Shown: one piece after another, positions 1 to 10,656 of the stretch
How the letters are laid out: the number at the start of each line of letters is the position of its first letter
How positions within the stretch are numbered: position 1 is the stretch's first letter
NCBI RefSeq assembly: GCF_963678635.1
Contig: NC_087065.1
Location: forward strand, 65,069,374 to 65,133,373
Origin: Symsagittifera roscoffensis
Taxonomy: Eukaryota; Xenacoelomorpha; Acoela; Convolutidae
Length of the DNA stretch: 64,000 bases
Direction: 5' to 3'
Notes under the pieces: model-generated
What the model was told of the DNA's origin: nothing
Databases searched by the model: none
What the model saw: only the letters and a program-made list of their open reading frames with translations
Made by a program: the position numbers and the translations under genes

Positions 1-102
1 GATTGCTTTGCTGGATCGTAATAGTTTAACAAGGCTATATTAGCAACTGCCTTTTTTATGTCCTCAAAGACTACTGAGTGTTGATCGTTCCACTCAAATT
101 TT

Positions 103-2793
103 TTAACTGGTAACCGGACATTTTTCATTTTCTTTTTTTTCATTTTCTTCTTTCAGTAGTGGTCTAAGTTTTTCAGTTAAACTAGCCGCGTTTGGGATAA
201 ATTTCGCTAAGTGGTTGATGCTACCCATGAACGATCTGAGTTGCTTTAATGATTTGGGGGGTTGAAGGTTTGCAATTGCCTCAGTTTTAGTAGCTTTTGG
301 AATTATGCCATGTATCGACAAGTTATGACCTAACCAGTTCACCGCAGGCTGCAAGAATTCGCATTTCGAAATTTTTAATGCGAGATTTTCGTCGTCCAAC
401 TTTTGCAACACATTGTGTACTAATTTCTCATGCTCTTTAGCTTCCCCCTTTGAAACAATTAGAATATCATCCAAGAAACAAAAGGTATTTTTTGCGTGGT
501 TTAGTGTTCTGTCCATCGCTTTTTGGAATTCGGCTGGCATATCTGCCAGCCCGTAAAAACCTGTCAGAAATCTGTAAGTACCCGTTGCATTACCCCCTAT
601 TATATTGAAGTTGCATTGTTTTGCTGTTTCCGCAGTTAGTTTTATCTGACTATAGGCATATTTCAGGTCTAACACGGTGAAAAAGAGAGAGCCTTCTGAT
701 GCTGATGTGATGATCTGGCTAACCCCATCAATCAGTTCGTCCACATTAGGCATCTGATTTTTATTTTTGTACAACTGTCTATTAATGGGTTTGGCGTCCA
801 AGGCTAATTTAATAGAATTGTCTTTTTTTACTGTGATAACAATTGGGGCAATAAAACAATCGCTTGTGCATTTGTCTAGTTTTTCAATGTGTCCCTCTGT
901 GAGCAGCTTGTCTAGTTCTGTTTGAACTTTATCCTGAATGTGTATAGGAATTCTCCTACCTTTCTCTTGAATCGGGCACAGAGGATATTTAAATTTTGTA
1001 CTCACCATGTGATTTTTTGATTCCCCTTGTCTATCGAATAGATCTTTGAACTTCTTATAAAAGGAAATCTTCCAACTATCTGACTGTTCGCACAGTAGCA
1101 CATCAAACCTGGACCTTCGTGTTGGAGTCGATTTTTGCGTGGTTTGAATTCCTAGTTTACTTTGAAGATCTAAACCTAATATGCACCGCATACGTCTCTC
1201 TGTGACCAGTAACATCGCTCCCAACACTTCCCAACCCGCCGAACGTAGATTGGCCTTTAACGCTCCTAATATTAGAATAGGTCGTTTATTATAATCCACA
1301 AACTGCGCGGACAGGTTCAGCTTTTCTGCCGGAATAAATTTCGAATTTGAAGGTCCTTCCAGAATTTGTTTCGTTGTTGCCCAATTCAGGAGTGATACTG
1401 GACTGCCAGTATCTATAGTCATATTCAAAATATGACTATCAATCTTAACCAAAGCTTTAAGTGCTTTAATTTGATGCGATTTGGGATTTCTGCGAATTTC
1501 AATCTTTTTAATGTTACCCGACCTTTCCGGCAATGCTTCTTTCTGACTTCTTTCGTTATTGTACGCATTTTCCGAAATCCTTTTTGTGATGTAATTTTCT
1601 ATGTCCATGATGGAAGTGCAATCTTCCTCTACTGACATGATTTCAAACTCATCACATGAATCGAATGTTTGTATTAGGTTGCACTCTTCCCCCGAACTCG
1701 AATCTTCATTTGCGATTTCGTTAATTTGTTGAGATCTACACATTTTAGCGAAGTGATTTGGTTTGTTACAATTTTTACATGTTTTGCCCATTGCCGGACA
1801 ATTTTTCAAATGATTCTCTACAAATGCTCTACCGCATCTCGTACATTGTTTTTGATCTCCTTTACCTTTTGGAGGTTTGTTTTCGTACTGTTTTCTTCTG
1901 TTTTGATTTTGACGTCTAGGGTTATACCCTTTGTTTCCGATTGCCATAATTGGTTCTTGTTTAATCTTCATTTGTGGAGTTGTAAACAGTCCTGAGCTGT
2001 TTGTGCTTGAAGATTTTTGGAATGCTTGTGTGGTTTGTTTGCTATATTCAAACTTTAGTGCACGTTTTAACACTTCTTCTGGAGAGAATGTTTCGAAAGT
2101 CAATGTGTCTTGGAGGACAGCATTTTTCATTCTTGAGATGAATAAATCTCGTACCAATTCTTCTTCCAACGCTCCCAATTCAGCCGTTGCTGCTTGTGCA
2201 GTCAGTGCGGCATGAAAAGATTCCAACGTTTCATTTGATTCGTGGGATCGTGTGAACAGTTTGTATCTCTCATAGGTAATACATTTCGTTTTCTCAAATG
2301 AGAGTTTTGCTAATCGAATTATATCGCGAAACCCTAGTTTGGATATTTCTGTGTGAGGGTTCTTTTGGATAAATTTTTTCTTCCCTTCTGCTCCTAAGGC
2401 GAGGAATAATCTCGATGTTAGCCGTTTGCCCACTTCGTGATAGAATACATTGTGTCCCACTCTAGGTCCTCTTAGTGTCCGTTCTTCATTTTCTTGAACC
2501 ACTCTATCTCGAGCCAATCTGTTCCGAGCTTCTCTTTCTGTCGCCGCAATCTCATCCTCGTTTTGTGCTGGTGTTTCAGGAGTTGGTAAAGGTTCTTCTA
2601 ATACCGGTTTGGGTTCTTGTAACATTGTTTCTGGATCCACATTCTCTTTAACTGTAACAGCTAATAGGAACTGGTCAAACCACGTTTCAAAACTCCAAGG
2701 TGGGTCCGAATTTGCGGATGCCCAAAATACTGGGATTCCTAGATCAGTCCTATTATCCTGAGCAGTAAAACCGGATCCTGCTGGCTGCGCCAT
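103..2793 (-). CDS. Gag-protease-reverse transcriptase polyprotein of element 1 (896 codons, broken at 3' end)
   Basis: Structural and replication polyprotein of a Ty3/gypsy retrotransposon. The first ~260 residues are an alpha-helical Gag. Around residues 315-352 lie two cysteine clusters: a variant CTRCGRAFVENHLKNC, then a canonical CX2CX4HX4C knuckle (CKNCNKPNHFAKMC). The retropepsin motif IDTGSPVSLL sits near residue 460. RT motifs follow: KLALDAKPINR, FTVLDLKYAYSQ and the catalytic FLDD near residues 772-776, then the thumb (WLGHNL). Gag and Pol are in one frame, so no programmed frameshift is needed up to RT. The start ATG is fixed by its overlap with the PBS. The frame ends at 103 in an A-rich (T-rich on plus) stretch. 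Sequence similar to the following connection/RNase H region continues in another frame to position 1, so an indel has occurred here or in the assembly. Confidence 0.92.
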   Translation of the reverse strand: MAQPAGSGFTAQDNRTDLGIPVFWASANSDPPWSFETWFDQFLLAVTVKENVDPETMLQEPKPVLEEPLPTPETPAQNEDEIAATEREARNRLARDRVVQENEERTLRGPRVGHNVFYHEVGKRLTSRLFLALGAEGKKKFIQKNPHTEISKLGFRDIIRLAKLSFEKTKCITYERYKLFTRSHESNETLESFHAALTAQAATAELGALEEELVRDLFISRMKNAVLQDTLTFETFSPEEVLKRALKFEYSKQTTQAFQKSSSTNSSGLFTTPQMKIKQEPIMAIGNKGYNPRRQNQNRRKQYENKPPKGKGDQKQCTRCGRAFVENHLKNCPAMGKTCKNCNKPNHFAKMCRSQQINEIANEDSSSGEECNLIQTFDSCDEFEIMSVEEDCTSIMDIENYITKRISENAYNNERSQKEALPERSGNIKKIEIRRNPKSHQIKALKALVKIDSHILNMTIDTGSPVSLLNWATTKQILEGPSNSKFIPAEKLNLSAQFVDYNKRPILILGALKANLRSAGWEVLGAMLLVTERRMRCILGLDLQSKLGIQTTQKSTPTRRSRFDVLLCEQSDSWKISFYKKFKDLFDRQGESKNHMVSTKFKYPLCPIQEKGRRIPIHIQDKVQTELDKLLTEGHIEKLDKCTSDCFIAPIVITVKKDNSIKLALDAKPINRQLYKNKNQMPNVDELIDGVSQIITSASEGSLFFTVLDLKYAYSQIKLTAETAKQCNFNIIGGNATGTYRFLTGFYGLADMPAEFQKAMDRTLNHAKNTFCFLDDILIVSKGEAKEHEKLVHNVLQKLDDENLALKISKCEFLQPAVNWLGHNLSIHGIIPKATKTEAIANLQPPKSLKQLRSFMGSINHLAKFIPNAASLTEKLRPLLKEENEKKENEKCPVTS
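2774..2792 (-). other. Primer-binding site of element 1, overlapping the gag start codon
   Basis: Read on the minus strand directly after the LTR: TGGCGCAGCCAGCAGGAT. The 'A' of the gag ATG is the last LTR base and the 'TG' is the first two PBS bases. The complement would be a tRNA 3' end with CCA, discriminator G, a 7-nt acceptor strand and the CCTGC of a T stem. Discriminator G and this acceptor pattern fit a serine tRNA; the identity is inferred, since no tRNA gene is in the window. Confidence 0.75.
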
Positions 2794-3156
2794 GTGGTAA
2801 CTAACAATACCTCTGAGGTTGTATAGTGAAAACTGAAGTGGTTTCGAAGAGTTTAATTAACCATGTTGAAACCGTTTGTTTTTCTGTTTGTTAGTTTCTT
2901 ACTGACTGTGTTCTTAGCCACAGGCCTGAGAGATTGACTCTCTAAGATTTGTAAAAGGTCACGTATGCTTTGACCTTGGTTTTTTATAATAGGATTATAT
3001 AATTTACAGATAACAATATGTATAGCACTATCAAGGCCAATATGAGATGACTATCTGGTTACTGCGATAGCAGTAGCAGATGTGAGTAGCACTATCAAGG
3101 CCAATATAAGAGGACTGCATAGTTACTGCAATAGCAGTAGCAGTTGCGGTACCACA
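2793..3156 (-). repeat. 5' LTR of element 1 (~364 bp)
   Basis: On the plus strand it runs from TGTGGTAACT, directly next to the PBS, to GCGGTACCACA. The end was chosen by analogy with element 2, whose LTR ends GCGGTATGACA after a very similar run (TAGCAGTAGCAG versus TGCAGTAG). Ends are TG...CA. The partner LTR is outside the window, so the right edge could be 2 bases off (ACA versus ACACA) and no target duplication can be tested. Confidence 0.7.
3023..3150. repeat. Tandem duplication of a ~64-bp unit inside the element 1 LTR (U3 side)
   Basis: TAGCACTATCAAGGCCAATA occurs at 3023 and again at 3087, each followed by a similar stretch ending ATAGCAGTAGCAG. For a minus-strand element this is the outer, U3 side of the 5' LTR, where promoter and enhancer sites usually lie. 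The copies differ at a few positions, so the duplication is not brand new. Element 2's shorter LTR has only one related GCTACTGCAGTAGC segment. Confidence 0.8.
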
Positions 3157-3557
3157 CATATATAATTTTCACACCCCTTATACAATGCAAACTAGTTTTT
3201 TTCCACCCCACAAAATTTCAAATGAGGCGGAAAAATATATTATATTAAAGCGTTTATGTTGCGTTTCGATCTTCTATTAAAACTCCGAAAGCCCTTTTCA
3301 GTAACGAGAAATTAAGGTTTGAAAGTTATATTTTCAGTCGAATTTAGAGTACAGCCAGTGACAGGAAAGCCAAAAGATACCTTTTTTTAGAAGTTAAAGA
3401 GTTTAGAGGTCGCAACCTGCAGAACAAAAGGGAACTTTGATTTTCCCCAGCCATTTTTTTCAATTCGTGTCAACAGTTTTAAAACGCTCCTTGTAAAAAA
3501 AATTAGCACTAGCTCTAATTATCTAATCACTAACAAATAACAGAACAACCGTAAATA

Positions 3558-4200
3558 TCACTGGGATTTACTGTAAGGGATTTTTTTCCGGCTTTCGAAG
3601 AAATCGGAATAGTTGTGCTTGGGGCAGATTTTTTTTAATTTTCGGCAATGAAAGTTGTAACCAAATTTTTTTATAACCCATTGAAGATGTTGACTCCCTG
3701 ACAACAAATTTAAAAAGATATATAACCTCCGTTTTTTTTGCAAAGTTCTGTGAGTTTAAAAAATGCCAATTTGGCCATGCTTTTGACTAATTTGTGCGCG
3801 CTTTGAAGATTTTTTTTTCATAATGCTAAAAGTGTAACGCAAATTATTTGTGCGTGGCGAAATGTATCGCACAAAAAACGTCCCAAATTGAAGTGTTGGC
3901 AGCTATTTGTTCGTATTATATTCGTACAACTCAAAGTTTTACTCTTGATTTTCGGTAATGTCCAAAACTTATAGTTTTCAACATTTTCCCCCGAAAACTG
4001 TTCAGTACGATGCCAAACTGGGCACTGAAAAAGCGCAAAATTTTTTTGTTTGTTTGTTTCTGGAATACAGAGATTTTGCCTGTTGCAGAAGCCGTTTACA
4101 ATTCACAAACTGAACAGTTTGGTCCGTAATGTTCAATACGGGTTAAGGGCCATCGTAACAATCAAGGCTTTGCCCTGATATACGAGCAGTCTTGTTTGCT
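3558..4200. repeat. Old interspersed repeat, intact-site copy
   Basis: This stretch aligns by eye with 16430-16662 plus 23713-23900. Shared segments include CAATTTGGCCATG and GACTAATTT on the left side, then TCCAAAA(C/A)TTATAGTTTTC, TACGGGTTAA and a following GCTTTGC segment on the right. The other copy is split by element 2, so this one marks an unoccupied relative of that insertion site. No coding potential or terminal structure was recognised, so the repeat class is unknown. Confidence 0.6.
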
Positions 4201-6800
4201 CTGATCGTTTTTTGCAATTTCAAGTTGCGAGTTGAGCAAAACTTATAAGGTCCCAATTGTACGCGCGTTTGTGGGCAATTGTTCTCTAAGCTAGAAACAA
4301 CCAATCCCTAATTGAGTGCAAAACTTGGGAAACACTGCCTAATGTGTAGGTTCAGGGGATTGTTTCTCCGGGTTTGCTCTCTTTTTTTTAACGACATAGC
4401 AAAGTGGTCCCTTGGGTACTTATGAGTCAAACGGGGCGACCGAGATTCAAAATCCGTGAACTGTTAAATTGGTGGCAAATACTCTTTAAATTATTATGAC
4501 GTTGGCCCCTTTTTACTAGTCTTAAGGCTTTATCGCTCGCACTCATGATCGCAAGTTTTTACAAGTGTAATCAAGTTTGAAATCTTACAAACTAATTTGA
4601 AATCTTACAAACTAATCAGAGGAAAGGGTTTGCAATTGATCAACACAATTGCTTACTTGCAAATCGTTTTCTTGCTAACATTTAGTACTTCTCAAATTTT
4701 CTTTCTTGTTTTTCCTTCTTGCTCTTTCATGTTTTTCAATTTGAGATTTTGTTATACTTAGGGTTATGGTCGTCTCTAAAAGACCTGAAACTTTTTTGGC
4801 ACCCTGGTGCATGGTCTCAGCAGCAATTTTAACCTGACGACTTTAGTTTTGAAAGCCAAGTTCAACCTTGGTGTTTCCATTTAAGTTGTGCAAATATCAA
4901 ATCAATTTCACAACTAGGCCAAGTTGTTTTTTTTAAGCAATCTCCCAAGGACTTATTTTACTTACCTCGTTAACGTTCTCTCTGGACTAGCGGAAATTCT
5001 TTTAAATGGGTAGCTATTTCACTTCAAAAACCTAAAACACGCATCTGTACACTTTCCAATCTGGAGCTTCAAGCTAACAGGGGAACGTAATTTGCCTCTT
5101 AGGGGTCAAACTGAGCCAAAAAGCCACCTCCGGGGAGCTAGGTAAGTATCCCGTCTAATCCTATAATTTGGGAGACTTAGTTTCCATGTCGCCGTCCTAT
5201 TACCGTAATTTTCATCTGATACCTCTTTTCTCTAGTCTAGTTGAATTTCTAGTAAGAACTTTATTGCCCAGCTAAACTGAATCCTATGTTTGCTAAGTCC
5301 GCACTAATAAATCTATGTAAAACTATGTAAAATGTTGTCCCTTTTAGCTTCTGCCTCAATTTACAAAAGATAGGTTTGCTTCCATCTATAAGTAAGGTGA
5401 TCGAATCCACTTTCTAAGGGTTCTGCATGACGCAATTTTTTGATAATAATCCCAGGGTTTTCTATGCAGTTTTGGTCTTCACGCCCAAAGGTGATTTAAA
5501 GGTCACCAGCTCATTTTTTTTCCGGAAATTGTCCACTTCCAGTCTAAGGGGCGTTTTTCCCAGGCGCTAATAATTTCCGGTACAGCGGTCAGGTTTGGTT
5601 TCAACTATGACATACGACATTATTTGCTATTGTTTGGATTCCTGGCACCCTGCGTTCAGTGGGGGCCGAGAAACGATTTTGGGAAGTCCCGGATGAGAAC
5701 AATATACTAAGGGCTTTTGACAGCACTGTATATCTATAAGTTTTTGTCTTCTGGTTTTATAAGGTTGAATGCGTTCTTTAACTGAGCCATAAGGATGATT
5801 GGCCCTAAATATTTGAAAATCCGTCAATTGTGCATATAAAGATCTAAATGTCAGTTTTTCGGAAAGTATCGATAATGACGTTAAAACCTGAGCTTTCTCT
5901 AACTTTTTATTGTCCTGATTTGTTCACTTTGGGCTAATAATTTTTCAACTGATCATTTGTAGTAGCGTAACAATGCTAAACGTCTATAAATCCAAGGTGT
6001 TGCTTTCCTGAGCGAGTTTGTTATTAGTCGAATTTACAGTAGAAACGCTAATTCTACATAATGGCTCGTTGAAAACTCTAATTCTATGGCAAACTTATCT
6101 TAGTTTTTAAAAAAAGATTCAGTAATTGTGCATGAAGAACAGAATCATCTCATTACGAGAATCGAAAAAAAACAACACTTAGAAAAAGAAAATATGTCGA
6201 AAAAAAGTCAATTCATCTCAAATTTTCCTTGATTCTTTTTTTCAAGTAAAGGAAAACATGATACATAAAAAGCAAAGAAAGTCAAAAAATCGTTAACATA
6301 ACCTAACAACTGCAGTGGTTTGTGCTCTATTCTTATCGGGGAACTTACGTTTTTTTAATTTTGTTTTGTTTAAGGTTGCAATCAGTTAGCAAAAGTAAAT
6401 AAAGCTGCTATTTTTGAGCACCTTCCATTCGGCAGTTATCCAAAACACTTCGCGCAAAACTTCGGGTCAAAATTGATTCCGGTTTATGTCTTTTTCAGAT
6501 CCGGTTCGCTAAATGAGCTCCATTGTTGTGGAAAAATGCATTGAGCCAAAAGTGAGTAAATTGGTTTTTTTCTGGGTGCTCACTAGGCTACGTTTTGTAT
6601 AATTTGAAATTTGAATTACTTTACCAGCTTCATACACAACGCCAAAAGCAATACATTTTGCCTGGAGGGAGATCCTAAAGAGCAGTACTGCTCATCGAGT
6701 AGGATATCCTGGAGAGTAAAAAGAAGACAGCCAGCATCAACTGAACAAACAAATTAACTTAAGGGCTGAAGTTAAAAAACAGTTTATAGAGGTCCTGATT
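4201..6800. other. No gene recognised
   Basis: AT-rich DNA with homopolymer runs and no open frame that looks coding. The short ORFs here (such as 5627-5827) show no recognisable motif and are probably chance. It may be intergenic or an upstream intron of the host gene. Confidence 0.5.
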
Positions 6801-6805
6801 GTCTT

Positions 6806-8359
6806 TTAGGTGAGATTGAAAAACTGTCTATAAAATCTCAAAGAGCTAACTTGCGACACTTCATATATATTCACCGGTATCAAGTCATTTTGTTTTAAAT
6901 AGTTAAAGGCCTGCACAATTCTAACTGTAAGCGATCTCTGTTTAGTGAGTGTAGAAAAATTTGACACTTTAATTACGCCTTTGCTTTGCTCCTGGTACAT
7001 GGTCCACTTTTTTGGAGTAAATCTGAAATCTGGGACAGAGAACTCTTTTTTTGTGCGATCGCAATTTCATAAACAATTATTTAAACATCTCAAAAAGTAT
7101 AAATCAAAAACAGTAAGCAATCTGTTTTCGTCCATGGTTTCCTTGATTGATTGATTCATATCTACATTTGAAAACATTGCTCTTATGATTCTTTTTTGTA
7201 GTTTCATTATCTCGGTAAGGTGAGGTTGGGATGTATCGCCGTGTATTAAAATCCATAAGGGATTTTAGGAATTACTTATGCTTTGTAGAAGCGAAACATC
7301 TGCTGTTTGGAAAAAATATACCTAGCTTTCCAGACAATGCCACAAAATTTGGTTAACTTTTGCACACAAGTTCAATGTGAAATTTTAAAGTAAGTTTCTT
7401 ATCAAAAAAAATTCTTAAATATTTACACACAATTGTAATTTGAACTGAAGTACCAAAAGCAAAGTAATCTTTTGAAAAGTTTCTACCAAATTTCATTATT
7501 TGAGTTGTACCAGGATTGACACAAAATCCATCCGTTTTGAACCAGAAATAGCTTATTTCCACGGCTCAACAAACCTAATCAAGTCTAGCTCAAACTAAAG
7601 ACCTAGTCGATTCGTAATAAAAGACGATGAACCAAAACTCTGAGTCGCAAAGCGGAAAAGCAGACAACGACGACAAAAGTAGGAACTAATCGAGCCGGAA
7701 ATTTTCTCAATACTATATATGCTGCATTAAATGGAGCTGTAAACTCAATTTATTAAGCCGCATTTTTTCATATATCGCAAATTTTTTTTTCTGTATTGCA
7801 TATTGTAGTATCATCAGTAAATAGAACAACCTCAGATCCTTCAGCAATTTTCGGAAGATCATTTATATATCAAAAACAAAAACGGACCTAAAACCGACCT
7901 TTGCGGTACTCCACATGACATAGAGCGACTGGAAGATATTTTGATTTCAGTTTCAACAAATTTAAACCGGTTTGTATAGTAATTTTTCAGAAGACCATGA
8001 TCTTGCCTCTGAGGCCGTATTTTTCAAATTTTGCCAAAAGAAGATCATGATTTATGGTATCAAATGCTTTTTTGAGATTAACAAGGCATGATTGACCAAC
8101 CAATTTTTTTGTCCCATTCCTCTCTAATGAGTTTGGTGAATTCAGTTAATGCGTCCACGCATGACTTTTTCTTTTGAAATCCAAACAGTTTTTCATAAAG
8201 AATCTTCTGTTGGTTAGCAAAGTTATACAGAAGTTTTATAGGAGGGTAACTGAGCGCAACAATTGAAAAAAACAATATCCGACTGGTTGGTTTCAATAAT
8301 CTAAAAATTGGACTCATTAGTTTAAGTCCATTTGGTCGCCTACTCGCAAAACTGCGCAA
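6806..8359 (-). pseudogene. Degenerate non-LTR (jockey/CR1-like) reverse transcriptase remnant
   Basis: Minus-strand translation across several frames gives the ordered RT motifs of a non-LTR retrotransposon. At 8078-8359 there is LYEKLFGFQKKKSCVDAL. This is followed near 8000-8090 by LKKAFDTINHDLL (motif A, with its aspartate), near 7880-7920 by a CGVPQ-like segment, and near 7793-7830 by FTDDTT (the xADD box, A to T). At 7353-7562 comes the thumb-like segment KYLRIFFDKKLTLK. Stops and frameshifts interrupt every part, and endonuclease and ORF1 are not seen. Inactive fossil; the clade cannot be resolved by eye. Confidence 0.72.
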
Positions 8360-8458
8360 ACATTAGATATCATTTCAAAAAAAAGTGAATTGATCAATAA
8401 GAATTAAGCTCCTGATGAGTCATGTTCTTTGGTTGTCATTGCTTTCCAATGTCGTAAT

Positions 8459-8668
8459 CAGCTGCGCATCTAGGATTTTTAGAGATGGAAATTTTCGTTA
8501 AAAAAAAATTTTTAGGTCGACCAATTGGCTTTCCGATCTCTCTTAAAAGGCAAAGTGATCCCATTTTGCCAAAAGTTTCTTCATCGCTGACAATTTTTGC
8601 AATAGTTTTATGATTTTTGTGGAAGTTTTGACCCAAAAATTTCAATTTTAAGCGCCCGCCCCCACCTG
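8459..8668. mobile_element. MITE copy A (hAT-like family)
   Basis: Starts CAGCTGCGCATCTAGGATTT and ends CGCCCGCCCCCACCTG. It shares the interior GTCGACCAATT...TTTCCGA...CTCT with copy B (9914) and, inverted, with copy C (25089-25305). Its ends are diverged and no matching 8-bp flanks are left, so it is an old copy. Confidence 0.55.
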
Positions 8669-9913
8669 AATACAAAGAATCCAAGGAAAAACAAAGAGAA
8701 TCAGTTCCTGAACAAAAATCACAAATTGTCCGATCTGAGTGATTTAGGAAAATTAAGTTGAAACTATAGAAAGACAATTGAAAGAAAAAATTTTCATTTT
8801 CTTTGTCATTGTTTTTATTTATTCTGAACTTTTTGGTATTTGCTTGTTTCAGCTAAAAACTACAGAAAGGTGTTAATTGCTAAAATAACAAAATTTTAGT
8901 TGGAAGGCCAGCCTTTCATCAAACTTCATTAATTGCGTCTGAAAATCGAAACTTTTAATTTCTAATGTAGATTACAAAATCAACAACAATAGGTTTAAAA
9001 GTGATCTCAAACGTAACTCCTATGGGTTACCATAAAATACCTATAAATAGTCGGAAAAACAGCTTCTTTTTCTTCTTTTGTTGCGAGCTGTCGCGTTGCC
9101 AAACAACACATTGACCCCATAGTTTCAAACACACACGTGAAAATTATATCAATTAGGGTATATATTAATTGGAATAGATTGCATGCATGGTTTTTGCTTT
9201 AATCTGAATTATTTTTATTTTGGATTTTGATCCTCGTTTTTTTTTCAATCAAGCAACTACTTTTCCACTACTCAAAGTCGAATATCCTTTTTGTTAATGC
9301 AACAAAAAAACTAACACTTTATTCGCAGTTTGGAGATAAATTGAAAAGAAAAGAGTATGTCAAATTCACATTCACAGATACATTGGTTTAATTTGTTCGC
9401 AGTAACATTGGTGTAATTTGTTTGTTAGTAACAAAAAAATATATTCATCAAAGGAGAAATTTAAATGAATTTGAACTTGCTCCATGAAAGCTTACCATAA
9501 ATTTTCATTGTATACATTTCATGAAATCATTAGGTGTCTTCATTTTTACTTTTCAGTTTTTTCTTTAAGTCAATGCGAAATCTGACGTTATACTCTGATA
9601 AATGTTATTCCAAATTGTAATTGATCTTTGGAAAACAAAACTGATCTTTTTTTTCATATATCTGGATTGCCATGGGCTCTTTAAGTTCCTGGCAGGAATT
9701 CCAGGGTTTCCTCCTGGCTATGTAACCCGGGTTTCAATACAACAAGCAATTCTAAGATATTTTGTATAATTTTTAAGAAGTGAAACTTATCTAACATTTC
9801 AGAAAATCGAAATTAAAAAAATATTACAAAATTTGATGAGACCGTTTGATTTCAGTTATAGCTCTCTCAGCTGTTTGAATTATTGTTTAAATAAGGTTTT
9901 TGATAGATATTAC
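8669..9913. other. No gene recognised
   Basis: AT-rich sequence without a plausible open frame. A short stretch, TTGTTGCGAG(C/T)TGTCGCG at about 9080, recurs near 24213, suggesting another low-copy dispersed repeat. Confidence 0.45.
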
Positions 9914-10080
9914 CAGTGGCGAGCGCAGAAGTTTTTCTAGGGGGGGGGGGGGGGGTGGGGTGGTTTTTTTTGTCGGCATTTTTTTAATGTCGACCAATTT
10001 GATTTTCCGAGCTCTCTGAAAATACTATAAGGACCCTATTTTGTCGAAAAAACAATATTATCCAGACTCTGTTTTGTTAC
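9914..10080. mobile_element. MITE copy B with a poly-G run, next to a host exon
   Basis: Begins CAGTGGCGAGCGCAGAAG, a typical hAT-type terminus, followed by a G homopolymer at about 9942-9957 and GTCGACCAATTTGATTTTCC, which matches copies A and C. The right end is not clear; homology fades into the splice acceptor region of the exon starting at 10089. The G run could be length-variable or form a quadruplex. Confidence 0.5.
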
Positions 10081-10088
10081 AATGAAAG

Positions 10089-10239
10089 GGCGATCTTGTC
10101 GACACTGCCTCACCAGTTGACGAGCAACATCCAGTACCTGATTGAACAGAAGATAGCCTCTTTGGACAGGGAGAAGAAAGACAACAATGACGTCATTAAC
10201 GGACAATGTCGTTGTGAAATGAATCTGGAACTACCCCAG
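10089..10239 (+). CDS. Host gene, candidate exon A (unknown protein)
   Basis: Open in one frame (STLPHQLTSNIQYLIEQKIA...), with codon choice and base composition unlike its AT-rich surroundings. It is preceded by a pyrimidine-rich tract ending AAAG and followed by CAG|GTAATT, a good donor. The encoded segment is helical and charged; I do not recognise the family. It ends in phase 0, but exon B needs one carried base. Either a small exon lies undetected in the 3-kb intron or one boundary is wrong. Upstream exons were not found. Confidence 0.6.
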
Positions 10240-10656
10240 GTAATTTTTTCGAGCTTCTACGTTCCTAATAGAGCAGAAAGAAAACAGTTGATTCTACGTT
10301 TAATACAACCATATCGCTTTTTGACATCTAGTTTGTTCTTTTGGGTCAAAAGATAAGCCAAAACCTCGAGCTGGGAGGTGAAAATACAAACCTACTAGAT
10401 TTTCAATTCATTATTGAATGCTGATGTTCCTCCAATTATATGCCGTATCCAATTATCTGGCAATTTTTCTGCAGTGGAAATTGTTGACTTACCCGCGGGT
10501 TCAAGCAGCTCACGTAAAGTATCGACCTTTAAAGTCGAGCACGATGCCAGCGCACGGATGAAAATGAGTGGTCAGGTCAGGGGCTTGAGTCGAGCTCAAA
10601 TTCGAAAAATATTTCGACTTCTGTTCAAACTTATCTCCGAGAACAGTCAAAATATA

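Larger units (their letters stand above)
1..3156 (-). mobile_element. Element 1: Ty3/gypsy-type LTR retrotransposon, 5' part, truncated by window start
   Basis: Minus-strand LTR element entering from beyond position 1. Visible from right to left are its 5' LTR (2793-3156), a primer-binding site overlapping the gag start, and one long gag-protease-RT reading frame (103-2793). The remaining RNase H, integrase and 3' LTR lie outside the window. It is a diverged relative of element 2 at 16.7-23.7 kb: both Gag proteins begin MAQPAG and share the run IPVFWASAN, and both use the same PBS. Its long open frame suggests it is less damaged than element 2, but a frame change near 105-125 breaks the link to RNase H. 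Confidence 0.9.
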
